Source: JARFQH01 sp041299015
GTDB taxonomy: Bacteria > Desulfobacterota > Desulfobacteria > Desulfobacterales > SG8-13
Assembly (NCBI GenBank): GCA_041299015.1
Contig: JBFYWB010000062.1
Span: 15,010-79,009, forward strand
DNA: 64,000 bases
Direction of reading: 5' to 3'
A model generated the notes under the pieces. The model was not told the DNA's origin. It did not search any database and was given only the letters and a program-made list of their open reading frames with translations. Made by a program: the position numbers and the translations under genes. Shown in pieces: positions 1 to 7,618 of this stretch (positions are counted from its first letter, which is position 1; the number at the start of each line of letters is the position of its first letter).

Positions 1-21
1 GACAGGTGATGGATGGGGGCG

Positions 22-507
22 ATGGCGAGAATTGCGATATATCCGGGCTCTTTTGATCCGGTTACCAATGGTCATCTGGACATCGTCAGACGAGGATTGA
101 AATTGTTCGATAAAATCATCGTCACCATTTTGTGCAACCCTGGAAAGGAAGCGCTTTTTTCAGTGGAGGAACGCCTGGACATGCTCCGGGAGAGCATGAA
201 GAGTCTAGTGCATATCGAAATCGACCGCTTCGACGGTCTTTTGGTGGATTATGCAGCCAAGCGCAAGGCCCAAGCGATTCTACGCGGAATGCGTGCCGTT
301 TCGGATTTCGAATACGAGTTTCAGATGGCGCTTATGAACCGTCGCCTCGATCGTGAAATTCAGACGGTTTTTTTGATGACCGGCCTGCGGTGGATATTTA
401 CCAGCTCCTCCATTATCAAGGAAGCGGCCCGGTTCGGCGGCAATATCGAAGGCATGGTGCCGCCGTTCGTGCTCGAAAAACTTAAAATCAAGTTCGGACG
501 AAAGTAG
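22..507 (+). CDS. coaD: phosphopantetheine adenylyltransferase
   Basis: Transfers AMP from ATP to 4'-phosphopantetheine, the penultimate step of coenzyme A synthesis in the cytoplasm. The N-terminus shows the nucleotidyltransferase signature YPGSFDPVTNGH (a T/HxGH-type motif), and the C-terminal half has RGMRAVSDFEYE and the ISSS-like segment TSSSIIKE, all typical of CoaD. At 161 residues it has the family length. I prefer the ATG at 22 (M-A-R-I-A-I-Y-P-G-S-F) because the family begins almost directly with this strand; an ATG at 13 in the same frame would add only three residues. It ends with TAG. The next gene, a LysR regulator, starts 69 bp downstream on the same strand. Identification is firm; the exact start is less certain. 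Confidence 0.95.
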   Translation: MARIAIYPGSFDPVTNGHLDIVRRGLKLFDKIIVTILCNPGKEALFSVEERLDMLRESMKSLVHIEIDRFDGLLVDYAAKRKAQAILRGMRAVSDFEYEFQMALMNRRLDREIQTVFLMTGLRWIFTSSSIIKEAARFGGNIEGMVPPFVLEKLKIKFGRK

Positions 508-576
508 CACGGACTTAGACGGAGGATCCGCCACGGATGCATTTCGGTTTTCTTCCGCTATGCCCTGTCTGATCTC

Positions 577-1488
577 ATGGACCTCTGGCAGCTTACCATT
601 TTTTGTAAAATTGTCGAACAGCGCAGTTTTTCGAAGGCCGGAAAACTGGTCCACCTGTCGCAACCGACGGTCAGCAGCCACATCAAGGATCTGGAAAGTC
701 ATTTCGGCTGCCGCTTGATCGATCGGTTGGCCAAGGAGACCGTTCCCACCAAGGAAGGTGAACTTCTCTATCACTATGCCCTGCGGCTGATTGCATTGAG
801 GGACGAAGCCGAAAAGGCCCTCAGCCGATTCAAGGGCGCCGTGGAAGGCCATCTGGCCATTGGGGGCAGCACCATTCCCGGCGGCCATATTCTTCCGCGG
901 GTTACGGCCGGCTTTCTGGAAAAATACCCGCATGTTTTTGTAGCCCTCAAGGTAGCCGGCACGGGGGAAATCGTCAGCGATATTCTCTCCGGTGAGCTCG
1001 AATTTGGGGTAGTCGGTGCCCGAACGGCCGACGGTAAACTGGAACAACAGGTCTTGGTGGAGGACGAAATGCGGTTGATCGTTCCGGATGATCACCGCTG
1101 GCGCGACAAAACCGGCGTCACCTTGGACCTGCTGCTCCAAGAGCGCTTGATCGTGCGCGAATCGGGTTCCGGGACTTTGAAATCGATTGAAGTCAGCCTG
1201 CGAAAAAAGGGCCGTCGGCTGAAAGACTTCCATGTCGTTGCCGAATTCGGCAGCACGGAAGCGGTCGTCCAGGCAGTTAAGCGTAAAATCGGACTGTCAA
1301 TCGTCTCGCCGATTGCGGTCATCGAACACCTGCAATCCGGGACGCTCAAAGCTCTGCGAATTGATGACCTGAATCTCAAGCGCAATTTTTATCTGACCCG
1401 CCACAAACACCGCAGCCTCTCCCCACCGGGCCATGCCTTTGTAACCCACCTGTTGAAAGCCGCGGCCGAAGAGAACCTGTTTTTGTAA
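577..1488 (+). CDS. LysR-family transcriptional regulator (selenium-metabolism type)
   Basis: A 303-residue LysR regulator: an N-terminal winged helix-turn-helix (about residues 1-60, with the segment SFSKAGKLVHLSQPTVSSHIKDLE) and a periplasmic-binding-like effector domain (about 90-295). The opening MDLWQLTIFCKIVE and the segment RLAKETVPTKEGELLYHYA closely resemble what I recall of the subgroup annotated as selenium metabolism-associated LysR regulators, which are common in Desulfobacterota; that subgroup assignment is recalled, not computed. No selA, selB, selD or selenoprotein gene lies in the window, so the target cannot be inferred from neighbours. It ends 36 bp from the 3' end of the convergent YqaA-like gene. 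No clear Shine-Dalgarno sequence precedes the ATG. Confidence 0.85.
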   Translation: MDLWQLTIFCKIVEQRSFSKAGKLVHLSQPTVSSHIKDLESHFGCRLIDRLAKETVPTKEGELLYHYALRLIALRDEAEKALSRFKGAVEGHLAIGGSTIPGGHILPRVTAGFLEKYPHVFVALKVAGTGEIVSDILSGELEFGVVGARTADGKLEQQVLVEDEMRLIVPDDHRWRDKTGVTLDLLLQERLIVRESGSGTLKSIEVSLRKKGRRLKDFHVVAEFGSTEAVVQAVKRKIGLSIVSPIAVIEHLQSGTLKALRIDDLNLKRNFYLTRHKHRSLSPPGHAFVTHLLKAAAEENLFL

Positions 1489-1524
1489 GGATATCGGCAG
1501 ACAGACATTTTAATCAAAGATGGT

Positions 1525-2106
1525 TCAGAAAAAACGCTTGAGCACGACGAAGCTGGCAATTAACAAAACCGTAAAGGTCACGGCCAGAATGTTAAAATAT
1601 CTATCGATAAAACTCTGGATGCGCGGACCGAACATATAGATCAATCCACCGACGAGAAAGAAACGGGCCGAGCGGGAGATAAGCGAGGCGAGAATAAAAA
1701 TTCCGAAATTGATCTCAAACATGCCGGCGGCAATAGTGAACACCTTGTATGGAATCGGGGTAAATCCGGCAATTCCGATCACCCACGCATCGTATGTCCG
1801 GTACAATGTGCCGATATGGTCGATTTTGTCGGTCAAACCGTAAAAAGCGATGATTTTTTCACCGATTCCCTGCATGAACTGCCAGCCGATCAAATAGCCG
1901 AAGCAGCCGCCGAGAACCGACCCTATTGATGAAATCATGGCAAATTTCAATGAGTTGCGAGGAACTGCAACGGCAAGCGCGATCAACAGGACATCCGGCG
2001 GAATCGGAAAAAAAGAAGACTCGCTGAAAGCGAGCAGAAAAAGCGCCCATGAACCGTAGGGCGTTTCGGCCCAATGCAGGACCCAATCGTAGAGTTTACG
2101 CAACAT
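1525..2106 (-). CDS. YqaA/DedA-family (VTT domain) inner-membrane protein
   Basis: A 193-residue polytopic membrane protein of the VTT/SNARE-associated (DedA superfamily) type, closest by appearance to the short YqaA branch. Hydrophobic segments lie at about residues 18-40, 50-75, 125-150 and 165-190. The conserved family elements include ESSFFPIPPDVLL near the N-terminus and the GFTPIPYKVFTIAAG loop, the re-entrant signature of this superfamily. Family members are implicated in envelope lipid handling and membrane homeostasis; the substrate here is unknown. Its ATG directly abuts the stop codon of pcm with no intervening base, so the two are almost certainly cotranscribed and translationally coupled. 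Confidence 0.85.
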   Translation of the reverse strand: MLRKLYDWVLHWAETPYGSWALFLLAFSESSFFPIPPDVLLIALAVAVPRNSLKFAMISSIGSVLGGCFGYLIGWQFMQGIGEKIIAFYGLTDKIDHIGTLYRTYDAWVIGIAGFTPIPYKVFTIAAGMFEINFGIFILASLISRSARFFLVGGLIYMFGPRIQSFIDRYFNILAVTFTVLLIASFVVLKRFF

Positions 2107-2769
2107 TCAGCGGTCGCTCCAGCCGTTTTCACCCATCAGCTTGACAAAGCGGCAGCCGCCCAGATTGCTGCGATGAATACCCTCCCGGCCTTTGAATATT
2201 TTAATTAATTCCTGTGAGTGCTGATCGCCGACCGGAACCACCATTCGTCCGTTTTCGGCCAGTTGGCTGATCAAAGAATCGGGAATGTGCGGGGCTCCGG
2301 CAGTGACGATGATGGCGTCGAATGGACTTTCCTCCAACCAACCGACGCTGCCGTCGCCGAAGCGCGTGATGATGTTGTGGTATCGGAGTTGGTCGAAGAG
2401 CCGACGGGCCTTTATCAGCAGTGAATGGATGCGCTCGATGGTGTAAACCCGATAGGCGATTTCCGCCAGGATGGCGGCTTGGTACCCCGAGCCGGTACCG
2501 ATTTCGAGCACCCGGTCTTTTTCCGAGAGTTGAAGCGCTTGGGTCATTTCGGCTACGATGAATGGCTGCGAAATGGTCTGCTGGTCCCCGATGGGAAGCG
2601 GGAAATCACCGTAAGCCTGGTCCCGCAACGCTTCACTGACAAAAAGATGGCGGGGCACTTTGCGCATGGCCGCCAGGACTCTCTGATCGGCGATGCCGCG
2701 GGTTTCAATCTGACGCCGGACCATTTCTTCGCGTTGGCGCTCGAATTTTGTCGATTCTTTCTCTATCAT
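2107..2769 (-). CDS. pcm: protein-L-isoaspartate O-methyltransferase
   Basis: Methylates isoaspartyl residues in damaged proteins using S-adenosylmethionine, starting their repair. The 220-residue length, the DQQTISQP segment (about residues 62-69) and the SAM-binding motif VLEIGTGSGYQ (about 87-97) are diagnostic. It is the upstream gene of a two-gene minus-strand unit with the YqaA-like membrane protein, whose start codon touches the pcm stop. No surE gene, a frequent partner elsewhere, is present. The gene is followed upstream by about 300 bp without a gene. Confidence 0.93.
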   Translation of the reverse strand: MIEKESTKFERQREEMVRRQIETRGIADQRVLAAMRKVPRHLFVSEALRDQAYGDFPLPIGDQQTISQPFIVAEMTQALQLSEKDRVLEIGTGSGYQAAILAEIAYRVYTIERIHSLLIKARRLFDQLRYHNIITRFGDGSVGWLEESPFDAIIVTAGAPHIPDSLISQLAENGRMVVPVGDQHSQELIKIFKGREGIHRSNLGGCRFVKLMGENGWSDR

Positions 2770-3068
2770 TTACGGCATCTAGTAAAAAAATCAACTCGGG
2801 TTGTTAGCGGCAAAAAACGTCCTCTCTCGATACCGCGATACGCGAAAGTGACCCTTTTTCTATCAGTTCCGACAGGTTGCGTCAAGAGTATAGCAGCGCA
2901 TCACCCGCAGCGCATAGCGAGCGGCGACGGCTGAACGAACGTTGCGCGAAGTGGTTTACGGAAAGCCATTTTGGGAAGGGGACGTTTAGTCCACTGGCTT
3001 AAACACACAGAGGCTGCCGACCTGCCGTCAGCCTCTGCTATTGCACTCCGGAAGCGGTCGGCATCATG
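2770..3068. other. noncoding interval between pcm start and the cyclo-ligase stop
   Basis: About 300 bp between the 5' end of pcm and the 3' end of the formyl-THF cyclo-ligase gene, both on the minus strand. It should carry the pcm promoter. It contains the perfect 9-bp inverted repeat at 3008-3037 described separately. I see no coding frame with family resemblance, no tRNA-like T-arm and no recognisable riboswitch. Confidence 0.5.
3008..3037 (-). terminator. 9-bp hairpin downstream of the 5-formyl-THF cyclo-ligase gene
   Basis: CAGAGGCTG (3008-3016) and CAGCCTCTG (3029-3037) form a perfect 9-bp stem with a 12-nt loop, about 30 bp past the cyclo-ligase stop on the minus strand. No run of T follows on either strand, so it is not a textbook intrinsic terminator; it may be a 3'-end-stabilising or factor-dependent termination hairpin. 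Confidence 0.4.
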
Positions 3069-3656
3069 TCATATTTTGTAAATGATGCGTTTGTCAGTGA
3101 TGATGATATCGACGTGCTTGTCGTGAGATTCGATCGGTGCTTGCGGAATGATTTGAATCTCCAGGGCCAGGGCCACCTTGCGGGTCGTTACCGGCAGGTG
3201 CGGGATGAGCCGGTCGTAATACCCGACTCCCAATCCGATTCTTCCGCCTTTTTCGTCGAAAGCGACTCCGGGTATGATGGCGATATCGATGCAGTCGATC
3301 GGCACGGTGCGGCATTTTTCAGGGTCCGGTTGCAGGATGCCGTTTGGGCCGGGTTTCAAGTCTCTTTCGAAGTGGTCAATTTTAAACAGCTTGAATTTCT
3401 TGGTTTCGGTTTTTACCAGAGGAAGAACGACGATCTTGTTGTGGTCGAAAGCCCGCCGGATAATCCCTGCGGACCTCACTTCGCTTTGATTATCGACATA
3501 CAGCAGGGCGATCTTGGCCTCGATAAAATTGGCGAAATCAAAAAGGCGGTTTTCAATCAAACTGGTTTTTTCAGCCAAGGCGCCTACAGAGAGTTTGGCG
3601 ATTGCCGCAGCGATTTCTTTTCTGATGTCGGCCTTGGTTTTCTGGATTTCTTCCAT
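3069..3656 (-). CDS. fau: 5-formyltetrahydrofolate cyclo-ligase
   Basis: ATP-dependent conversion of 5-formyl-THF to 5,10-methenyl-THF, feeding one-carbon metabolism. The 195-residue protein has the family motifs PGVAFD (about 129-134) and GRIGLGVGYYDR (about 138-149), which bind nucleotide and folate. The N-terminal basic helix with K9-D10-I11-R12 is also typical. In many bacteria the 6S RNA gene lies immediately upstream of this gene; the upstream interval here (3657-3940) has a foldable segment described separately. In an organism with acetyl-CoA pathway genes, folate one-carbon carriers are central, so the enzyme fits the metabolic context. Confidence 0.92.
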   Translation of the reverse strand: MEEIQKTKADIRKEIAAAIAKLSVGALAEKTSLIENRLFDFANFIEAKIALLYVDNQSEVRSAGIIRRAFDHNKIVVLPLVKTETKKFKLFKIDHFERDLKPGPNGILQPDPEKCRTVPIDCIDIAIIPGVAFDEKGGRIGLGVGYYDRLIPHLPVTTRKVALALEIQIIPQAPIESHDKHVDIIITDKRIIYKI

Positions 3657-3729
3657 AACTGGTATAACCTCGCCAGAATTGCATTGGGTGAAAGGTATTC
3701 TCGAAATGGGTCAACCTGTATTCATCATT

Positions 3730-3817
3730 GACTAAAGACGCAACCTCATGTTAGGTAACGATACCTTTGCCGATCGTTGCCCGAGGTCTGAGAGCAACGA
3801 CTAACCGTTTTTTAGCC
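3730..3817 (-). ncRNA. possible structured RNA upstream of the cyclo-ligase gene (6S-like position)
   Basis: Read on the minus strand, three nested pairings are visible: GGCTAAA with TTTAGTC (one G-U pair), GTTAG with CTAAC, and a perfect 7-bp stem TCGTTGC/GCAACGA with a 13-nt loop; a small side hairpin GGTA/TACC lies within. The element sits directly upstream of the 5-formyl-THF cyclo-ligase gene, the classical location of the 6S RNA gene in many bacteria. I cannot align it to a 6S consensus by eye, and it is shorter than the usual 180 nt, so this is a weak call. It may instead be a leader structure of the gene. Confidence 0.2.
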
Positions 3818-3940
3818 CTGCCGAATCATGCGGTCCACAGCCACAGCCAATTGTGTCGATATTTCGAATGCAATTCGTAGCAGACAGCCACCACCAACAC
3901 AAGAACATACCGAAAAAACTCAGGTAAGTATAAGGCCGAT

Positions 3941-5215
3941 ATGTTGGAAATCAAGTTTCTCAGGCAGAATTTGTCCGATGTCAAACGGTCACTGAACGCA
4001 CGCCATTCGGAAATTGACATCGGCGTGTTCCAAACGGCCGATGATCTGCGACGCGGCGTTCTGGTCGAACTCGAAGAGTTGCGTCACCGACGCAACCGGG
4101 TGTCCGATCAGATTGCTGATTTGAAGAAAGGCGGTCAAGATGCAGAGGACCTCGTTGAGCAAATGCGCGCGGTGTCGGCCAAAATAAAAACGCTCGAACA
4201 GGCGTTGGTCGTCCACGAAGAAAACCTCGACAAGATCCTGCTCGAAATTCCGAACATCCCGCATGCCTCGGTTCCATTTGGCAAGGATGCCGCCGACAAT
4301 TCACTTGTCAAGCAGGTAGGGAAACCGCCTCACTTCGAATTCGACGTTCAAGCTCACTGGGATATTGGGACCAGACTCGGCATTCTTGACTTCGAGCGCG
4401 CCGCCAAGATCACCGGCGCTCGTTTCCCCCTTTATGTCGGCGCCGGGGCCCGTCTTGAAAGGGCCTTGATTAATTTCATGCTCGACATTCATGTCACCGA
4501 ACATGGATACACAGAGATTTTGCCACCTTTTGCCGTCAACCGACTCAGTATGACCAACACCGGGCAGCTACCGAAGTTCGAGCAGGATCTGTTCAAGCTC
4601 GAGGGTTGGGATTATTTCATGATACCGACCGCCGAAGTGCCCCTCACCAACCTGCGCCAGGGAGAAGTGCTGGATGAAGACCGGCTGCCGATTTATTACA
4701 CGGCCAACAGCCCCTGTTTCCGATCGGAGGCCGGTTCATACGGTAAAGATACCAGAGGGCTGATCCGGCAGCACCAATTCAACAAGGTCGAGATGGTCAA
4801 ATTGACGCAACCGGAGGCGTCTTATGATGAACTCGAAAAAATGCTGAGTGACGCCGAGGCTATTCTCCAACGCCTGAACCTACCCTATCGGATTGTTTTA
4901 CTCTGCACCGGCGACATGGGGTTTTCTGCCGCCAAGACCTATGACCTCGAAGTCTGGCTGCCGGGTCAAGGTGCTTACCGCGAGATTTCGTCTTGCTCTA
5001 ATTGTGAGAGTTTTCAGGCGCGACGCGCCAACATCCGCTTCCGCCGAAAAGGGAAAAAAGGCACGGAGCTCGTCCACACCCTCAACGGTTCCGGTCTGGC
5101 GGTCGGAAGGACCGTCGCGGCGATTCTGGAAAATTTTCAACAGGCTGACGGCAGTGTGGTCATTCCCGAGACGCTCAGGCCTTATATGGGCGGCATGGAA
5201 GTCATATCATTTTGA
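3941..5215 (+). CDS. serS: seryl-tRNA synthetase
   Basis: Class II aminoacyl-tRNA synthetase that charges tRNA-Ser (and tRNA-Sec where present). The 424-residue protein has the N-terminal antiparallel coiled-coil arm (about residues 30-105) and the catalytic core with motif 2 (CFRSEAGSYGKDTRG) and the EISSCSNCESFQARR stretch leading to motif 3 (GSGLAVGRT). Length matches the family. Its TGA stop overlaps the TTG start of thrC (bases 5212-5215 read TTGA), indicating a coupled two-gene unit. The ATG at 3941 begins the canonical M-L-E-I-K-F-L-R-Q-N. Confidence 0.96.
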   Translation: MLEIKFLRQNLSDVKRSLNARHSEIDIGVFQTADDLRRGVLVELEELRHRRNRVSDQIADLKKGGQDAEDLVEQMRAVSAKIKTLEQALVVHEENLDKILLEIPNIPHASVPFGKDAADNSLVKQVGKPPHFEFDVQAHWDIGTRLGILDFERAAKITGARFPLYVGAGARLERALINFMLDIHVTEHGYTEILPPFAVNRLSMTNTGQLPKFEQDLFKLEGWDYFMIPTAEVPLTNLRQGEVLDEDRLPIYYTANSPCFRSEAGSYGKDTRGLIRQHQFNKVEMVKLTQPEASYDELEKMLSDAEAILQRLNLPYRIVLLCTGDMGFSAAKTYDLEVWLPGQGAYREISSCSNCESFQARRANIRFRRKGKKGTELVHTLNGSGLAVGRTVAAILENFQQADGSVVIPETLRPYMGGMEVISF

Positions 5216-6723
5216 AAATAGAAGACATTCCTAAAGATATTCGTCCTTTTATCCTGCCACGACCGTCCGGCGAACTCGTTTACCGCTGCCTGGGTTGCAC
5301 TGCTGAATACGGGATCGAGAAATTGCTCTACACCTGTCCGGAATGCCGCCAGGTGTTGCTGATCGTCGACCGCAGGGCCGATCGACTGCGCGAAATTTCA
5401 GGTGGAATCTGGCAGCGGATACTCGACTACCGTAAGATGCTCACCCTGCCGGCCCTTAAAGGCATTTACCGCTATCACGAATTTCTCGGTTCGGTCATCC
5501 CCCTGGAAGCCGTCGTCTACCTGGGAGAAGGACATACCCCGGTGATCGAGGCCAACGGTTTCATGCAGCAAAAAGTCGGCCTCCGGTTTTATTTCAAAAA
5601 CGACGGACAGAATCCAAGCGCATCATTCAAGGACCGGGGGATGGCCAGCGCGCTGAGCTACATCAACTATCTGATCCGCCAGGGCTTGGTATCCGAGGTG
5701 CTGGCGGTGTGTGCCTCCACCGGCGACACGTCGGCCGCAGCCGCCTTATACGCTTCTTATCTGAATCCCCACATCAAATCGGCCGTGCTGCTGCCCCATA
5801 AAAAAGTCACGCCCCAGCAGCTTTCCCAACCGCTTGGGAGCGGTGCGACTGTCTTTGAGATTCCGGGGGTTTTCGACGACTGCATGAAAGTTGTCGAACG
5901 GCTCTCGGACGAATACGATGTCGCACTGCTCAACTCGAAAAACGCCTGGCGGATCCTGGGACAGGAATCCTATTCCTATGAGATCGCCCAGGATTTTGAG
6001 TACGACCTGCACGACAAGGTGGTTATCCTGCCGATCGGCAACGCCGGAAACATAACCGCCGTGATGAGCGGGTTTTTAAAGTTCCGTGAAACCGGCATCA
6101 TCGGCGACCTGCCGAAGATCATCGGTGTGCAGTCACAGCATGCCAACCCGGTTTATCGCTACTACCGCGAACCGGACCCGTCACGGAGAAAGTTTGCGCC
6201 GGTGACGGTCAGACCCAGCGTGGCCCAGGCGGCCATGATCGGCAATCCCGTGTCTATGCCCCGGGTCATCCACCTGGTAGACCGCTATAACCGGGAGGCC
6301 GGACGGCAGCGGGTTTTTTTCGTCGAAGTGACTGAACAGGCCATCATGGACTGGGAACTGCTGGCCAATCGCAATGGCCACATCGCCTGTACGCACGGCG
6401 GAGAATCTCTGGCCGGCCTGGTGGCCGCCCGGAAACAGGGCCTGGTTGACGGCGACGAAATTGCGGTGATTGATTCCACCGCCCACGCCTTGAAATTCGC
6501 CGGTTTTCAGCAGATGTATTTCGAACGGCAGTTCCCGCCGGAATTTGGCATCACCGTCGACCCGCAGTTGATCAACACACCGCTGTACCTCCGCCCGCAA
6601 GGCCTGGAAAGGCTGCCGGCGCCCGGAAAGCCTTTGACCGGTTCTGATTTCGACCTGTTCGTGCAACGAGTGGCGGTGGAAATCGCCGACAGATTAAACC
6701 TTAAAAAAACCTTGAACGCTTAG
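5212..6723 (+). CDS. thrC: threonine synthase
   Basis: PLP-dependent conversion of O-phosphohomoserine to threonine. The 503-residue protein starts with a small zinc-ribbon-like segment with cysteines at 26, 29, 42 and 45, followed by the fold-type II core; the PLP lysine is in NPSASFKDRG (K140), and GNAGN binds the PLP phosphate. The start is an unusual TTG at 5212 overlapping the serS stop (TTGA); the next in-frame ATG lies well inside the zinc ribbon region, so the TTG is required to keep the N-terminus. Ends with TAG. The extra C-terminal region makes it longer than the shortest bacterial ThrC proteins. Confidence 0.92.
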   Translation: MKIEDIPKDIRPFILPRPSGELVYRCLGCTAEYGIEKLLYTCPECRQVLLIVDRRADRLREISGGIWQRILDYRKMLTLPALKGIYRYHEFLGSVIPLEAVVYLGEGHTPVIEANGFMQQKVGLRFYFKNDGQNPSASFKDRGMASALSYINYLIRQGLVSEVLAVCASTGDTSAAAALYASYLNPHIKSAVLLPHKKVTPQQLSQPLGSGATVFEIPGVFDDCMKVVERLSDEYDVALLNSKNAWRILGQESYSYEIAQDFEYDLHDKVVILPIGNAGNITAVMSGFLKFRETGIIGDLPKIIGVQSQHANPVYRYYREPDPSRRKFAPVTVRPSVAQAAMIGNPVSMPRVIHLVDRYNREAGRQRVFFVEVTEQAIMDWELLANRNGHIACTHGGESLAGLVAARKQGLVDGDEIAVIDSTAHALKFAGFQQMYFERQFPPEFGITVDPQLINTPLYLRPQGLERLPAPGKPLTGSDFDLFVQRVAVEIADRLNLKKTLNA

Positions 6724-6785
6724 CGGCCCGCGCAGCCGACCGGGGGATTCCGCCGGCGTTAACCGATCGATAAGGGACGTTGAAT

Positions 6786-7541
6786 ATGAGAAGAAATCGA
6801 ATTTTGTGGGCCGCCTGCGCACTCTTGCTCATTGCTTGTGCCACGGACCGGGCCGATTTGCGAAAAAGAGAAGTTGCCTATCGAGACCTCGGTAAGCAAT
6901 ACTATCTGGCCGGTGATTATACGAGCGCCCTGAAATACCTGCTGGAAGCCGATAAGATGTATTCCGAGGATCACATTCTGCATAATTATTTAGGCCAGGT
7001 TTACCTGGCCAAGAGCAGACCCGACCTGGCCGTCACACACTTCAAGCGATCTTTGCAGCTCAAAGCCGATTATGCGGTTGCCAAGAACAATCTCGGGGTC
7101 GCCTACCTGGATGAGCAACAGTACGACCAGGCGATCGCTGTCTTTAAAGAAGTCTCCGGCGATCTCTTGTATGCAACTCCGCATTTTCCCCTGACCAATA
7201 TCGGCTACGCTTATTTCATGAAAAAAGACTTTTTGGAGGCGGAGAAGTATTACCTGAAAGCATTGGAACTCGAACCCGGTTATCCGCTGGCCCTCAAGGG
7301 GTTGGGACGGACCTATTTGGCGATGGGCAAGGGCGCCGCGGCGCAGGCGGCCCTGACCGCGGCCGTCGACAGCGATCCGACATCAGCAGAAGCCTACTAC
7401 GAACTCGGAAAATCTTACCTCTTGTTACAGAACCCCGCCAGGGCCAAGACCGCTTTTGAAAAAACCGTTCAACTCAAACCGGATTCCCCCGAAGCCAAGG
7501 CCGCAAGAAACGAACTGATGAAGCTGCAAAGCATCCCCTAA
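6786..7541 (+). CDS. TPR lipoprotein, PilF/Tgl-like (candidate PilQ pilotin)
   Basis: A 251-residue exported lipoprotein: MRRNR, a short hydrophobic stretch and the lipobox LIAC with the acylated cysteine at position 18. The rest is at least five to six tetratricopeptide repeats, for example AKNNLGVAYLDEQQYDQAIAVF and EAYYELGKSYLLLQNPARAKTAF. Length and architecture match PilF/PilW/Tgl, the outer-membrane lipoproteins that assist PilQ secretin assembly, and the gene is convergent with pilQ just 77 bp away. I choose the ATG at 6786 (AAGGGA 8 bp upstream) over an in-frame TTG at 6780. The pilotin role is inferred from architecture and position; a generic TPR lipoprotein is the alternative. Confidence 0.75.
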   Translation: MRRNRILWAACALLLIACATDRADLRKREVAYRDLGKQYYLAGDYTSALKYLLEADKMYSEDHILHNYLGQVYLAKSRPDLAVTHFKRSLQLKADYAVAKNNLGVAYLDEQQYDQAIAVFKEVSGDLLYATPHFPLTNIGYAYFMKKDFLEAEKYYLKALELEPGYPLALKGLGRTYLAMGKGAAAQAALTAAVDSDPTSAEAYYELGKSYLLLQNPARAKTAFEKTVQLKPDSPEAKAARNELMKLQSIP

Positions 7542-7565
7542 ACCAAATATCGACCGTTAAAAATG

Positions 7566-7607
7566 AAAACCCGCCGCTCGCGACCAGGGCGAGGGCGGGT
7601 TTTTTTT
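7566..7607. terminator. bidirectional intrinsic terminator between the TPR lipoprotein gene and pilQ
   Basis: AAAACCCGCC (7566-7575) pairs with GGCGGGTTTT (7594-7603), extended by CTCGC/GCGAG across a one-base bulge, with a T-run to 7607 on the plus strand and the A-run at the 5' side giving a T-run on the minus strand. It lies between convergent genes and can serve both. Confidence 0.9.
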
Positions 7608-7618
7608 CGAACCTATCA

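Noticed and set aside
13..21. Upstream ATG for coaD
   Set aside because: In frame and possible, but adds three residues not usual in the family; kept only as an alternative.
280..1233. Long open frame (317 codons) on the minus strand across coaD and the LysR gene
   Set aside because: It lies antisense to two well-identified genes, has no ribosome binding site or family resemblance, and its composition is that of a shadow frame.
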